The position numbers were made by a program, and so were the translations under genes. Shown here one piece after another: positions 1-7,124 of a stretch of 64,000 nucleotides of DNA. Origin of the DNA: JABCPE02 sp963518955 (lineage in GTDB: Bacteria; Bacteroidota; Bacteroidia; Flavobacteriales; Weeksellaceae); contig CAUQKI010000004.1 of NCBI GenBank assembly GCA_963518955.1, forward strand, positions 62,001 to 126,000, given 5' to 3'. The notes beneath the pieces were generated by a model. That model was given only the letters and a program-made list of their open reading frames with translations, was not told the origin of the DNA and did not search any database. Positions within the stretch are counted from its first letter, which is position 1, and each line of letters starts with the position of its first letter.

Positions 1-489
1 GATGAGCAGGACAGCAGTGAGGAGGAAATCATCAGCTTTATAAAAGAATTCTACCGCCCAGACCTGAAAGTGATGCTTCTTCATAATAAAATAGACCAAA
101 ACAAGGGAGTTTCGGCTGAAAATCTTCCAGAAATAGACCAAGCACTGAAGCGCGAGCTTGTTCCTGATTATACGGATACTATTCTGGGGATTTCGGCTCG
201 AGAAAATATCAATATAGAACTACTCAAAGCAGAATTGTCCAGTTTTGTGGAAACTCTGAAAGGCAGCGAAAATGCAGTGGTAATTACCAATCAGCGCCAC
301 TATGAAGCCCTTAGAAAATCGCTGGATTCCGTGGAAAGAGTGGAAGAAGCGGTGGTTTCGGGCATTCATACGGAACTTCTGGCGTATGAACTGCGTACGG
401 CTCTGGAACACCTTGGGGAAATCTCTGGGGAATTTACTAATGATGAGGTTTTAGGAAATATTTTTAGTAAGTTCTGTATCGGTAAATAA
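1..489 (+). CDS. mnmE: tRNA modification GTPase MnmE, C-terminal part (partial at window start)
   Basis: This frame is open from base 1, so the gene begins upstream of the window. The product is the end of MnmE (TrmE), the GTPase that works with MnmG to put the aminomethyl-type modification on wobble uridine 34 of certain tRNAs. The G4 motif NKID follows the strand MLLH, the G5 motif appears as ISAR, and the helical domain ends in the family's C-terminal FCIGK, whose cysteine is the conserved C-x-G-K residue. There is no sign of damage. Downstream is the left edge of a foreign island, so this gene marks the host side of that junction. Confidence 0.95.
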   Translation, partial: DEQDSSEEEIISFIKEFYRPDLKVMLLHNKIDQNKGVSAENLPEIDQALKRELVPDYTDTILGISARENINIELLKAELSSFVETLKGSENAVVITNQRHYEALRKSLDSVERVEEAVVSGIHTELLAYELRTALEHLGEISGEFTNDEVLGNIFSKFCIGK

Positions 490-569
490 TCTCTGTTTTT
501 ACAAAGGATTGATAATGAAGTTTTTGTCTTTATAAAATACTATTTTACAATGAATTATCATTAAAATTT

Positions 570-608
570 TTGATACTTCTTGATACTTTTTGTTGTTTTT
601 TGATACTT
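570..608 (+). repeat. three copies of TTGATACTT downstream of mnmE
   Basis: The nonamer TTGATACTT occurs at 570-578, 580-588 and 600-608. The core TGATACTTTT also occurs once at the other edge of island 1 (7115-7124). These could be recombinase arm-type sites or remnants of the attachment region; the repeat itself is certain, the role is inferred. Confidence 0.6.
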
Positions 609-641
609 TTTTAGGGTGCGATTTGGGTTACAGTGTTGTCT

Positions 642-665
642 CCAAGTGAGTTTTTTGAGACTTTT
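642..665 (+). other. candidate attL of island 1
   Basis: The 9-mer CCAAGTGAG at 642-650 is followed 11 bases later by TTTT. The same 9-mer with the same spacing to TTTT occurs at 7101-7124, and about 18 of the 24 positions agree. The pair brackets all the AT-rich, purine-rich genes between mnmE and purL, as left and right attachment sites should. The repeat is imperfect and could be chance. Confidence 0.35.
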
Positions 666-771
666 AGGGTGACGATGGAGAAATTATTACTGACAAATAC
701 TGCTAAATAATGGTAAATACTGTTAATTACTGGGAGAAATTATTAACATACAATAAAACGGAAAGTGTAAA

Positions 772-1140
772 ATGAGTAGTAACATTAGGATAAATAGGAT
801 ATGTAAATATTGTGGAGAAGTGTTTGTAGCTAAGACATTTAAGACTCAATTTTGTTCTCATAGTTGTAATTCAAAAGATTATAAAAAAAGAGAAAAAATT
901 AGGAAAATAGAGGAGTCCCAAGAAGAATACAAAAGTGATTTGAAAAATAGTAAATCACAGAGTATGAATATGGAGGAACTCAAATCTAAAATCTATTTGA
1001 GTATAGCAGAGGTCTGTTTGTTGGTAGGAATGAGTGATTCTACTGTCAGGAAGTTTGTAAAGGAGGGAAAACTAAAAACAATAAGATTAGGTAAAAAACA
1101 TTTGATTTTAAAATCTCAGATAGAAAATTTGATGTGTTGA
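772..1140 (+). CDS. zinc-ribbon plus helix-turn-helix DNA-binding protein
   Basis: The N-terminal third has a four-cysteine zinc-binding pattern (CKYC, then CSHSC about 14 residues later). The middle is charged and probably disordered. The last 50 residues form an excisionase-type HTH (MerR-like, HTH_17): YLSIAEVCLLVGMSDSTVRK followed by a basic wing. Proteins of this layout commonly sit beside integrases in Bacteroidota mobile elements and probably regulate the element or assist excision. It is the first gene of island 1, about 790 bases ahead of the recombinase. The exact function is inferred from the HTH class and position. Confidence 0.75.
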   Translation: MSSNIRINRICKYCGEVFVAKTFKTQFCSHSCNSKDYKKREKIRKIEESQEEYKSDLKNSKSQSMNMEELKSKIYLSIAEVCLLVGMSDSTVRKFVKEGKLKTIRLGKKHLILKSQIENLMC

Positions 1141-1581
1141 TTTGGAGAACATTGTTTATTTGAAGATAGTGCAAATTAAATTCAAAAAATGAGTATTTAC
1201 ATCAGATTAAAAAAATAATAGTTAAAATCGTTTGAGAAATCGTTCAACGCTCTTTCTATTATTTTTATTAAAATATTTTGGTCTTTTTCTATTCTAATTC
1301 ATAGATGAATATTAAAAAAATAAAAATAGTAGATTCCTTATAATTATAAGTTATACCAAATTATATGTTATATTATTATATTATAATTAATTATAATGTT
1401 ATAAAATATAAAAATATATTATATAGACAAATAAATTTAAATAAAAAATAAAAGAATAAGGTCGATAGATAAAAAAGGTCAGAAGTAGTAAAGAAAGAAG
1501 TAGTCAGTAGTCAAAAAGAGAAGTAAATAATAAGAGAAAAAGCCCGAAAAAGGTAGTTTTTAGAGGGAGGGGGGAATTAAG

Positions 1582-1628
1582 AATCTATAAAAAGAGAACT
1601 GAGAGGTTGTCTTTTTATAGATTTTTGA
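1582..1628 (+). terminator. 14-bp perfect hairpin followed by a U tract
   Basis: AATCTATAAAAAGA (1582-1595) pairs with TCTTTTTATAGATT (1610-1623) around a 14-base loop, and TTTTT follows. The arms are A/T rich and equally usable on the other strand, so it could be a bidirectional terminator or a protein-binding inverted repeat. No gene ends immediately before it. Confidence 0.5.
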
Positions 1629-1747
1629 TTTAGAGGAGGTGGAAAAAACGGAAAGTAGTTGGTTTTATGTGAAAAATTAAGATATTTACAGTCTAAACTT
1701 TGAGGAGGTCGAAATCCTTAATTATTACTTTTTGTAAGTAATGGAAG

Positions 1748-1778
1748 TCCAAACTTTTTTAGGTTTGGATTTTTTTTG
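1748..1778 (+). terminator. intrinsic terminator ending a putative leader or small RNA
   Basis: TCCAAAC (1748-1754) pairs with GTTTGGA (1763-1769), followed by eight T. It lies about 150 bases upstream of the recombinase with no annotated gene ahead of it, suggesting a short transcript that carries the GAGGAGGTCGAA motif, or attenuation of transcription into the recombinase. Confidence 0.6.
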
Positions 1779-1925
1779 TTTAAAGTTAAATTAAAAGAGA
1801 TTTAAAATAATGATAAATAGTGGAAATATAAAAATGAAAAGTAGTAATACCCTTTGAATAAGGTGTTGTCTGTTGTCTTGTGTCCCTGATTAGGAGGAAT
1901 GTTACATCATCAAAAAAATAGAGAG

Positions 1926-3071
1926 ATGAAAGTATATTTAAGACAGAGAAAGGGACAGTTGAGTAATAGTAATAAACAAAAAGGGAGAGTAAGAATGAAC
2001 ACTTTTTACTTGAAATATTATAATGAATATACAAAAGAAAGTACTTACGAAAGTTTGAAATTACAGATATATGATAAACCTAAAAATCAGAATGAGAGGG
2101 ATTACAACAGGGATATTATGAGATTGGCAGAAGCTGTGAAGAGTGAAAAAGTATTGGAAATACAAAATGGGAGGTTTGGGTTTGTAAGTAGTAATAATGG
2201 AAAGATAGGATTTTTGGGGTATTTTGAACAAATGGTAATGAAAAAATATGATGTGAATGGGACTTATGGAAATTGGAAAAGTACATTGAAACACTTGAAA
2301 ACATATTGTAATGGTAGAGAATTGTCTATATCTAAGGTAGATGAACAGTTTTTAGAAGGGTTTAAGAATTATCTTTTGAATGAGAAAATATCAGATAGAG
2401 GAACGAAATTGTCTCAGAATACAGCGTTGTCATATTTCAATAAAGTAAGAGCGACACTGAAAGAGGCTCATAGAAATAAATTGATATCAGATAATCCAAT
2501 GAGTAGAGTAAAAACAATAAAAGAGGAGGAGACTAATAGACAATATTTGACTTTGGAAGAAATACAGAAATTAGTTAATACAGAATGTGATAATCCTCTA
2601 TTGAAAAGAGCTTTTTTGTTCAGTTGTATGACAGGACTAAGATTTTCAGATATAGAAAATTTGAAGTGGAAAAATGTGAATTATGATGAAAATAATGGTT
2701 GGGCTTTGAAATTTATTATTGTAAAAACAAAAGGTGTAGAGAACCTTCCGATAAATGAACAGGCGGTAAAACTGATGGGAAATAGAGGGAAAGAGGAGGA
2801 AAAAGTATTTGAGGGGTTGCTGTATAGTGCTTATAATAATAAGAAATTACATAAATGGGTGAAAGAAGCAGGGATAGATAAACATATTACTTTTCATTCG
2901 GGGAGACACAGTTTTGCTACTTTACAATTGACAATGGATACAGATATTTATACAGTGAGTAAATTATTGGGACATAAAAATGTGAAAACCACCGAAATAT
3001 ATGCGAAAGTAATAGATAAGAAAAAGATAAATGCAGTCTCGAAAATTCCTAATATATTTGTAGGAAAATAA
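1926..3071 (+). CDS. tyrosine recombinase (integrase) of island 1
   Basis: A 381-residue site-specific recombinase that should integrate and excise island 1. The start at 1926 is preferred because family members begin MKV-LRQRK and continue into an arm-type binding domain ending LEIQNGRFGF; an ATG at 1899 would add nine unrelated residues. A SAM-like core-binding domain follows (about residues 90-190). The catalytic domain shows the full set: R in TGLRFSD (near residue 239), HSGRHSFAT giving H-x-x-R, GHKNVKTT, and the nucleophile tyrosine in EIYAKV (near residue 359). It looks intact and active. It ends 6 bases before the next gene, so the two are probably co-transcribed. Confidence 0.92.
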   Translation: MKVYLRQRKGQLSNSNKQKGRVRMNTFYLKYYNEYTKESTYESLKLQIYDKPKNQNERDYNRDIMRLAEAVKSEKVLEIQNGRFGFVSSNNGKIGFLGYFEQMVMKKYDVNGTYGNWKSTLKHLKTYCNGRELSISKVDEQFLEGFKNYLLNEKISDRGTKLSQNTALSYFNKVRATLKEAHRNKLISDNPMSRVKTIKEEETNRQYLTLEEIQKLVNTECDNPLLKRAFLFSCMTGLRFSDIENLKWKNVNYDENNGWALKFIIVKTKGVENLPINEQAVKLMGNRGKEEEKVFEGLLYSAYNNKKLHKWVKEAGIDKHITFHSGRHSFATLQLTMDTDIYTVSKLLGHKNVKTTEIYAKVIDKKKINAVSKIPNIFVGK

Positions 3072-3077
3072 TGTGAA

Positions 3078-4382
3078 ATGCTGAATAATAATTTTGAAGA
3101 TGAAGAATTTGATGAAGAGGAGTATTTTAGAGAAATGGAAAGAGAAGACTGGTTGGAGAATACTAAAGAGGGAAGAAGATGGAATATGTTGGAAGAAGCC
3201 CTGTCTCCGACAGTAGATAATTTAGAGAAAATAAGAGCGTTAAAACAAAAAGGTAAAAAATATACAGAAGAGGAAATGTTTCTTTTATTAAAAGAAATTC
3301 AGAAACTAAAAACATATGAAGATAAACTCAATTTTTTTGAGGAAAAAGAAATGAACTTATTGAATGTTGAATATTTTTTGAATGTTGAATATTTTTTAAG
3401 AGAAAAAAAAATCAGTTCATCAGGTGAATATTTTGAAAAAGGAAGAGAGGTTATACTCATTCGACCAGAGAGTGATGTTGAGAAAAATATGTATTTAACT
3501 AGACTGGCAGAATGGATAAATATTATAAATGAGGAAGATAAAGATAAAAGTTATCAGACTTTGATTGATGATTATAATCGATTAAAATTGAGTGATGGAG
3601 AAAAGATTAAAAAAATTGAAATTGAAATAAAGATAGCAGAAAATTCTATTGAAAATATTATGAATAAGTATACTGTGCAAAGAGAGGGGATAGTTAATTT
3701 TTTAAGTATGTATGAAGACAAAAAGAATGTAAATTTGCTTGGGTTATGGAAAGATCATTATCTGGGAATTTTTCAAATTCAAGTAATTGCTTATGAAGTG
3801 TCAAAAGTGATAGGTTTTGTTCGGTATAAAGAATTTCTGAAAGGAGAACTTGAAAAATTAAAAGTAAAAATAGAATTTGAGAAGAATGCTCAAATTGAAA
3901 AAGATAAAGAAGAGAACCCTATTATATCAAGGAATAGAACATTTAAGAGAAAAGGAATATATAAAAATAATATTATACTAAAAGAGTTATGTAATAAATT
4001 GATAGAAAAAGGTTATATTGAATATATTACTTTTGAAAATTTTGTAAAAGTTTTTGACTATCAACCTATTAAGATAGGGGTTAATGAATTGGAATCAAAG
4101 ATTATCTGGAAAATAGAATATAAAACTACGAATAAAGAGAAAAAAACTTATGATTGGGCAGAATTATTAACTTTAATAGAATATATCACAGATATTGAGA
4201 ATAGAGATTATATATACGACAATAGAGATATTATCAGAGATATTATAATGTGTTGTTTTGAATTTGATGATGGTTCAATGATAAAAAAGAGAGAAGATAT
4301 ATTTGATAGAATAAAAGCTTTTAAGGAAAGAAAAAAGAAAAAAACTAAAATTGAAAAACTTATAGATGAATTAAACCCCTAA
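3078..4382 (+). CDS. unrecognised 434-residue island protein
   Basis: I do not recognise this protein. It is very rich in Lys, Glu and Ile, starts with an acidic stretch (EDEEFDEEEY), and has long heptad-like helical segments (about residues 30-90 and 150-290) suggesting coiled coil. The last third (about 300-400) looks more globular. There is no signal peptide or membrane segment. It follows the recombinase by six bases and ends inside a strong terminator hairpin. Similar long, charged proteins sit next to integrases in other Bacteroidota elements without known function. A tandem 18-base duplication (3361-3396) gives the repeated hexapeptide NVEYFL. Confidence 0.7.
   Translation: MLNNNFEDEEFDEEEYFREMEREDWLENTKEGRRWNMLEEALSPTVDNLEKIRALKQKGKKYTEEEMFLLLKEIQKLKTYEDKLNFFEEKEMNLLNVEYFLNVEYFLREKKISSSGEYFEKGREVILIRPESDVEKNMYLTRLAEWINIINEEDKDKSYQTLIDDYNRLKLSDGEKIKKIEIEIKIAENSIENIMNKYTVQREGIVNFLSMYEDKKNVNLLGLWKDHYLGIFQIQVIAYEVSKVIGFVRYKEFLKGELEKLKVKIEFEKNAQIEKDKEENPIISRNRTFKRKGIYKNNIILKELCNKLIEKGYIEYITFENFVKVFDYQPIKIGVNELESKIIWKIEYKTTNKEKKTYDWAELLTLIEYITDIENRDYIYDNRDIIRDIIMCCFEFDDGSMIKKREDIFDRIKAFKERKKKKTKIEKLIDELNP
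3361..3396 (+). repeat. tandem 18-base duplication inside the 434-residue ORF
   Basis: TGAATGTTGAATATTTTT occurs twice head to tail. The unit is a multiple of three, so the frame is kept and the protein gains six residues. Confidence 0.9.
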
Positions 4383-4403
4383 AAAAGGGGTTTAATTTTT
4401 TTA
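4369..4403 (+). terminator. intrinsic terminator overlapping the stop of the 434-residue ORF
   Basis: AATTAAACCCC pairs with GGGGTTTAATT around a short A-rich loop, followed by TTTTTTT. The left arm contains the last codons and the stop. A second partial copy, AAAGGGGTTTAA, follows at about 4405-4416 and could compete for the left arm. Confidence 0.85.
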
Positions 4404-4423
4404 TAAAGGGGTTTAACTCTATA

Positions 4424-4431
4424 TACATTTG
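4424..4431 (+). promoter_or_regulatory. -7 element TACATTTG ahead of the HTH/primase pair
   Basis: TACATTTG fits the Bacteroidota -7 consensus TAnnTTTG, just after the terminator of the previous gene and 22 bases ahead of the ATG at 4453. No good TTTG is present at -33. An upstream TTG start for the HTH gene would overlap this box, which supports the ATG. Confidence 0.5.
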
Positions 4432-4452
4432 CCCTTAAATAAAAAAAAGAAT

Positions 4453-4677
4453 ATGAAGGAAGACGATATCTATACAACGAAAGAAGCTTCTGTTTATTTG
4501 AAGTTGAGTGAACAACATGTAAGAAGATTGTACAATAGAGGAAAGTTGATTGGGTATAGACCTAATGGAGGTAAAATTTATTTTGAACTTGAAGAGTTAA
4601 ACTATTTTTTAAAGAGAAATAAAAACCTCAGTGAAGAAGAAATTTTAAAAAGAAGTCAAAGATTTAAAAAGTTTTAA
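4453..4677 (+). CDS. excisionase-type helix-turn-helix protein
   Basis: A 74-residue protein, nearly all of it one HTH_17 domain: IYTTKEASVYLKLSEQHVRR, then a wing LIGYRPNGGKIYFELEELNYF. Such proteins act as excisionases or as regulators of element replication genes. The ATG at 4453 is chosen over TTG at 4429 because a promoter box lies between them and the domain begins a few residues after this ATG. The primase-like gene starts 2 bases after its stop, so they are translationally linked. Confidence 0.8.
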   Translation: MKEDDIYTTKEASVYLKLSEQHVRRLYNRGKLIGYRPNGGKIYFELEELNYFLKRNKNLSEEEILKRSQRFKKF

Positions 4678-4679
4678 TT

Positions 4680-5549
4680 ATGAATAATTATCAAATAGAT
4701 GTTTGGGAAAATTATAAACAGGCAGGATATCAAAATTTTGAGAATATTTTATTGGCGATTAAAGAGGGGAAGTTTAAATCAGAAATAACAGAGATTAGAA
4801 ATTCTTTAAAAGAAAATAATAAAAATAAATCAGGTAGATTGAAAAACAGTTTGTCAGGTTTTACTGTGTCAGCAATTTTTGATGAAAAAAGACGAAAAGA
4901 AAGGGTAATAAAATATTATGGAGTAATGGTTTTGGATATTGATAATTTGAAAGATGAAGAGGAGGTAGAAAGGATAAAAAAAGAGATAGAAAAAATAGAA
5001 TATACCAAAATGGTCTTTGTCTCTCCATCAGGTTTGGGACTTAAAATTATTGTAGAAACGAATAATACAGATGTAGAAAGACATACAGAGGTGTATAAGG
5101 AATTAGTGAATTATTATGGAAATCAACTAAATGTAGGGTTTGACAGTCAAACCTGTGATGTATCAAGATTATGTTTTTTCTCTTATGATGAGACAGCATA
5201 TTATAATTGTAAGTCAAAAATATTTATAAGTAAAAAAGAGAAGAAAATGATGGAGAATAAAGTAGTAAGCAATGGTGGAGAATATAATAAAGTAATAGAG
5301 AGGATAATAGAGTTTACAAAAAGAAAACAAAGATATGTAAAAGGTAATAGAAATAGATTTGTGTATTTATTGGTAAAAAACTCTAAATTGGGAGGAGTTC
5401 CAGAAGAAATAATAAGAGAGTTTTGTATAAATAATTATGTGGAAGAAGATTTTCCTGTTGAAGAGATAGAGTCTATTATGGAAGTGTATAATGATGATGA
5501 AATTAAATTTGGAGAATTCGAATATAGATACAGAAAACTTTTGAAGTAG
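4680..5549 (+). CDS. BT4734/BF3469-type primase-like replication protein
   Basis: A 289-residue cytoplasmic protein. Residues about 45-180 match the N-terminal domain (also called VirE N-terminal or BT4734-like) that resembles archaeo-eukaryotic primases: a conserved SGFTVSAIF, then VMVLDIDNL with the acidic pair, then VFVSPSGLGLKIIVETN, and the CDVSRLCFFSYD motif. Residues about 195-280 match the small helical domain that usually follows, KGNRNRFVYLL. Family members usually accompany mobile elements and are thought to help element replication. There is no helicase domain fused behind it, so host helicase would be needed. It shares an mRNA with the HTH gene upstream. Confidence 0.8.
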   Translation: MNNYQIDVWENYKQAGYQNFENILLAIKEGKFKSEITEIRNSLKENNKNKSGRLKNSLSGFTVSAIFDEKRRKERVIKYYGVMVLDIDNLKDEEEVERIKKEIEKIEYTKMVFVSPSGLGLKIIVETNNTDVERHTEVYKELVNYYGNQLNVGFDSQTCDVSRLCFFSYDETAYYNCKSKIFISKKEKKMMENKVVSNGGEYNKVIERIIEFTKRKQRYVKGNRNRFVYLLVKNSKLGGVPEEIIREFCINNYVEEDFPVEEIESIMEVYNDDEIKFGEFEYRYRKLLK

Positions 5550-5570
5550 AGGTTTTTTTATTTACATTTG
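5540..5570 (+). promoter_or_regulatory. promoter of the palindromic RNA/lipoprotein unit
   Basis: TTTG (5540-5543), 19 bases, TACATTTG (5563-5570): a full match to the Bacteroidota consensus. It overlaps the end of the primase-like gene and would start RNA near 5576, ahead of the 5635-5821 palindrome and the lipoprotein. Confidence 0.7.
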
Positions 5571-5634
5571 TAGGGTAAAATAGGTGGAACTATAAGAAAA
5601 AGATAGTAAAAAAATTAAAGTAAATTATTAACGA

Positions 5635-5821
5635 CATACATTTTGTAAACTAATTTGTGTCTTTGAAAGGTCGAAAGTTCAAATACCCACACAAAGAGTT
5701 TAGCGAAGTGTTTAGGCTGATAGGCTTAAACATTGCTTTACTTGTGGGTTAGGAATTCGACCTCCTCAAAGACAGGATAAGTAAATGTTTTAAGCCTATT
5801 TTGTTGTTTATAAAATGTATG
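5635..5821 (+). ncRNA. extended nested palindrome; candidate structured RNA or element DNA site
   Basis: Nested arms close on each other. Outer arms 5635-5650 and 5806-5821 pair over 16 bases with one G-U. Next, 5658-5666 pairs with 5766-5774 (9 bp) and 5669-5675 with 5756-5762 (7 bp). Then 5685-5691 pairs with 5743-5749 (7 bp), 5693-5696 with 5736-5739, and 5707-5714 with 5727-5734 (8 bp). A competing pairing joins 5720-5734 to 5784-5799 (15 bp with a bulge), so two folds are mutually exclusive. A promoter lies upstream and a lipoprotein gene starts 14 bases after it. It may be a regulatory leader, a small RNA, or a cruciform origin/transfer site. No described family was recognised. Confidence 0.55.
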
Positions 5822-5835
5822 AAAAATAGAGAATT

Positions 5836-6174
5836 ATGAGAAAAAAGGTAGTGTTAGGAATGTCTGCATTTCTGTTAAGTTTTTTGATGGTAGGATGTCA
5901 AAAAGATAGAGTAGAAGGGGTTTATAAATATGTAGAAACAAAGGGAGATGATAATTTTTATACAATGGGTATTAAGTTTAGATGTGCTTTGATAGGGGAT
6001 ATAGAGTTTAGAGGAGGGAAATGTTATGTGAGTGTTCAAGGAGTGCAAAAAAGAATGGACTATGATGTAGAGGGGAATAGAATTTATGTAAAAGTAGATG
6101 GTACAGAGGAGATTATAGAAATCATTGATGATAAAACGATTAGTACAGCAGGTTGTATTTTTGTAAAACAGTAA
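5836..6174 (+). CDS. small lipoprotein of island 1, unknown function
   Basis: A 112-residue protein with a lipoprotein signal peptide: MRKK, a hydrophobic core, then lipobox LMVGC with the cysteine at residue 21. The mature part is a small beta-rich domain (repeated V-x-V and I-x-I patterns) with cysteines at CALIGDI, GGKCYV and AGCIF. It has no recognised family. It lies directly downstream of the large palindrome, under the same promoter, so its expression may depend on which RNA fold forms. Confidence 0.7.
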   Translation: MRKKVVLGMSAFLLSFLMVGCQKDRVEGVYKYVETKGDDNFYTMGIKFRCALIGDIEFRGGKCYVSVQGVQKRMDYDVEGNRIYVKVDGTEEIIEIIDDKTISTAGCIFVKQ

Positions 6175-6186
6175 AAAAATAATATT

Positions 6187-6786
6187 ATGTGGAGTACAAA
6201 GAGTATTGATTTTGAGACTATTAAGAATGATAGTCAAAAAGTGAAAAAAGACAAATATATGGATATCTATCCTATATTTTTAGACTTCTTTAAGGATAGA
6301 GAATTAGATAGAGAGACCATTATTTTAGGAATATCATTGGTGTATAGCTGGATGCCTACTATACCTAAAATAGATATTCAAAATATTGATAAAGTAGTAG
6401 ATATAATTAAGAAAGATGAAATTACAGCTTCGGATTTGGAGGTGTTGTCTAAATGTTTTAATAATTCGATAGTTGGAACTTCTAAGCTATTACATTTTAT
6501 TTATCCAGAGAAGTATCCTATTTGGGATAGTAATGTTTGTAAATATTTTACTGATGGAGAACCATTTTCATATAGAGTAAATAAAGTGAGTAATTACTTA
6601 AAATACATTGATTTTTGTAATGGTTTGATTGAAAATAATAAAGAAGGAATAGCAGAAATACAAAAGAAATTTATAACTGAATTTGGTCTTGAAATTAGTA
6701 AAATGAGGACTTTGGAATTGATATTTTTTCAAGTAGGGAAAAATAAAGAAGTTGTCCAAATGATTACATCAAAAGTATATAGATAA
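6187..6786 (+). CDS. unknown 199-residue cargo protein with a HhH/glycosylase-like motif
   Basis: A mostly helical cytoplasmic protein. The stretch GTSKLLHFIYPEKYPIWDS resembles a motif in a group of uncharacterised proteins that share a fold with helix-hairpin-helix DNA glycosylases; the Asp in IWDS would occupy the place of the catalytic Asp. This is pattern resemblance only. It starts 12 bases after the lipoprotein gene and ends exactly where the next ORF begins, so the three are likely one operon. Confidence 0.65.
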   Translation: MWSTKSIDFETIKNDSQKVKKDKYMDIYPIFLDFFKDRELDRETIILGISLVYSWMPTIPKIDIQNIDKVVDIIKKDEITASDLEVLSKCFNNSIVGTSKLLHFIYPEKYPIWDSNVCKYFTDGEPFSYRVNKVSNYLKYIDFCNGLIENNKEGIAEIQKKFITEFGLEISKMRTLELIFFQVGKNKEVVQMITSKVYR

Positions 6787-7023
6787 ATGAATATAGAGGA
6801 AAATACAGAATCTATACAGAAAGAGATAGAGATATTACAACACAAAATAAAGGTGATGGGGAAAGATTGGGTGCAAAACAGATTGGAAGCAAAAGAGCAG
6901 GTGAAAAATATGAAAAAGCACTTGAATTCTTTATCAGAAGAAGAAGCTCACAGACAGGCAGTGGAACAAGCAGAGAAAATCAAAAGACTGAGAGAAGAGA
7001 GGAGAATAAAAGGGATTTCATAG
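6787..7023 (+). CDS. small coiled-coil protein (78 residues)
   Basis: The ATG directly follows the stop of the preceding gene. The product is almost wholly heptad-patterned and charged (IEILQHKIKV, RREERRIKGIS), so a coiled-coil dimer is likely. From about 6990 another frame stays open to 7133 and encodes a more globular-looking tail (CKDNGLWKGKTVLDRCSK). A frameshift near 7000 may have separated a longer original protein into two frames. Function unknown. Confidence 0.5.
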   Translation: MNIEENTESIQKEIEILQHKIKVMGKDWVQNRLEAKEQVKNMKKHLNSLSEEEAHRQAVEQAEKIKRLREERRIKGIS

Positions 7024-7100
7024 AGTATTGCAAGGATAATGGATTGTGGAAAGGAAAAACTGTTTTGGATAGATGTTCAAAGCAGTTTTATTTTTGGAAC

Positions 7101-7124
7101 CCAAGTGAGAAAAGTGATACTTTT
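7101..7124 (+). other. candidate attR of island 1
   Basis: CCAAGTGAG, 11 bases, TTTT: the same arrangement as at 642-665. It also holds a GTGATACTTTT that resembles the TTGATACTT repeats at the left edge. Confidence 0.35.

Larger units (their letters stand above)
1141..1925 (+). other. 785-base non-coding block with several hairpins
   Basis: No convincing gene lies here. From about 1310 to 1440 the sequence is almost pure A/T with many TATA and TTATAA runs; from about 1440 to 1700 the plus strand becomes nearly all purine. There is an 11-bp inverted repeat AAAAATAATAG / CTATTATTTTT at about 1212-1266, a perfect 14-bp hairpin at 1582-1623, and a terminator-like hairpin at 1748-1778. At 1698-1713 it holds CTTTGAGGAGGTCGAA, which recurs inverted at 5756-5771 inside the palindrome of the same island. 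It may hold an origin or a short regulatory RNA ending near 1778. Confidence 0.55.
642..7124 (+). mobile_element. island 1: integrative (probably mobilizable) element between mnmE and purL
   Basis: The interval carries a tyrosine recombinase, two helix-turn-helix proteins of the excisionase type, a BT4734-type primase-like protein and cargo of unknown function, all on the plus strand. Its coding strand is strikingly rich in A and G, arginine is almost always AGA, and C is rare, unlike purL and mnmE on either side. There are two long non-coding blocks (1141-1925 and 5550-5835). No relaxase, coupling protein or transfer gene is present, so it is not a self-transferring ICE as seen here. The ends are set by an imperfect direct repeat and are uncertain. 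Confidence 0.7.

Noticed and set aside
570..608. CRISPR-like repeat array
   Set aside because: The units are nine bases with irregular 1-11 base gaps and no cas genes occur in the window.
5635..5821. Retron-like ncRNA (long outer stem plus inner hairpins)
   Set aside because: No reverse transcriptase ORF exists anywhere in the window, and the stem layout is a single nested palindrome, not separate msr and msd parts.
5635..5821. Invertible promoter flanked by inverted repeats
   Set aside because: The inverted arms are nested right to the centre and leave no unique invertible segment; the only clear promoter lies outside the arms.
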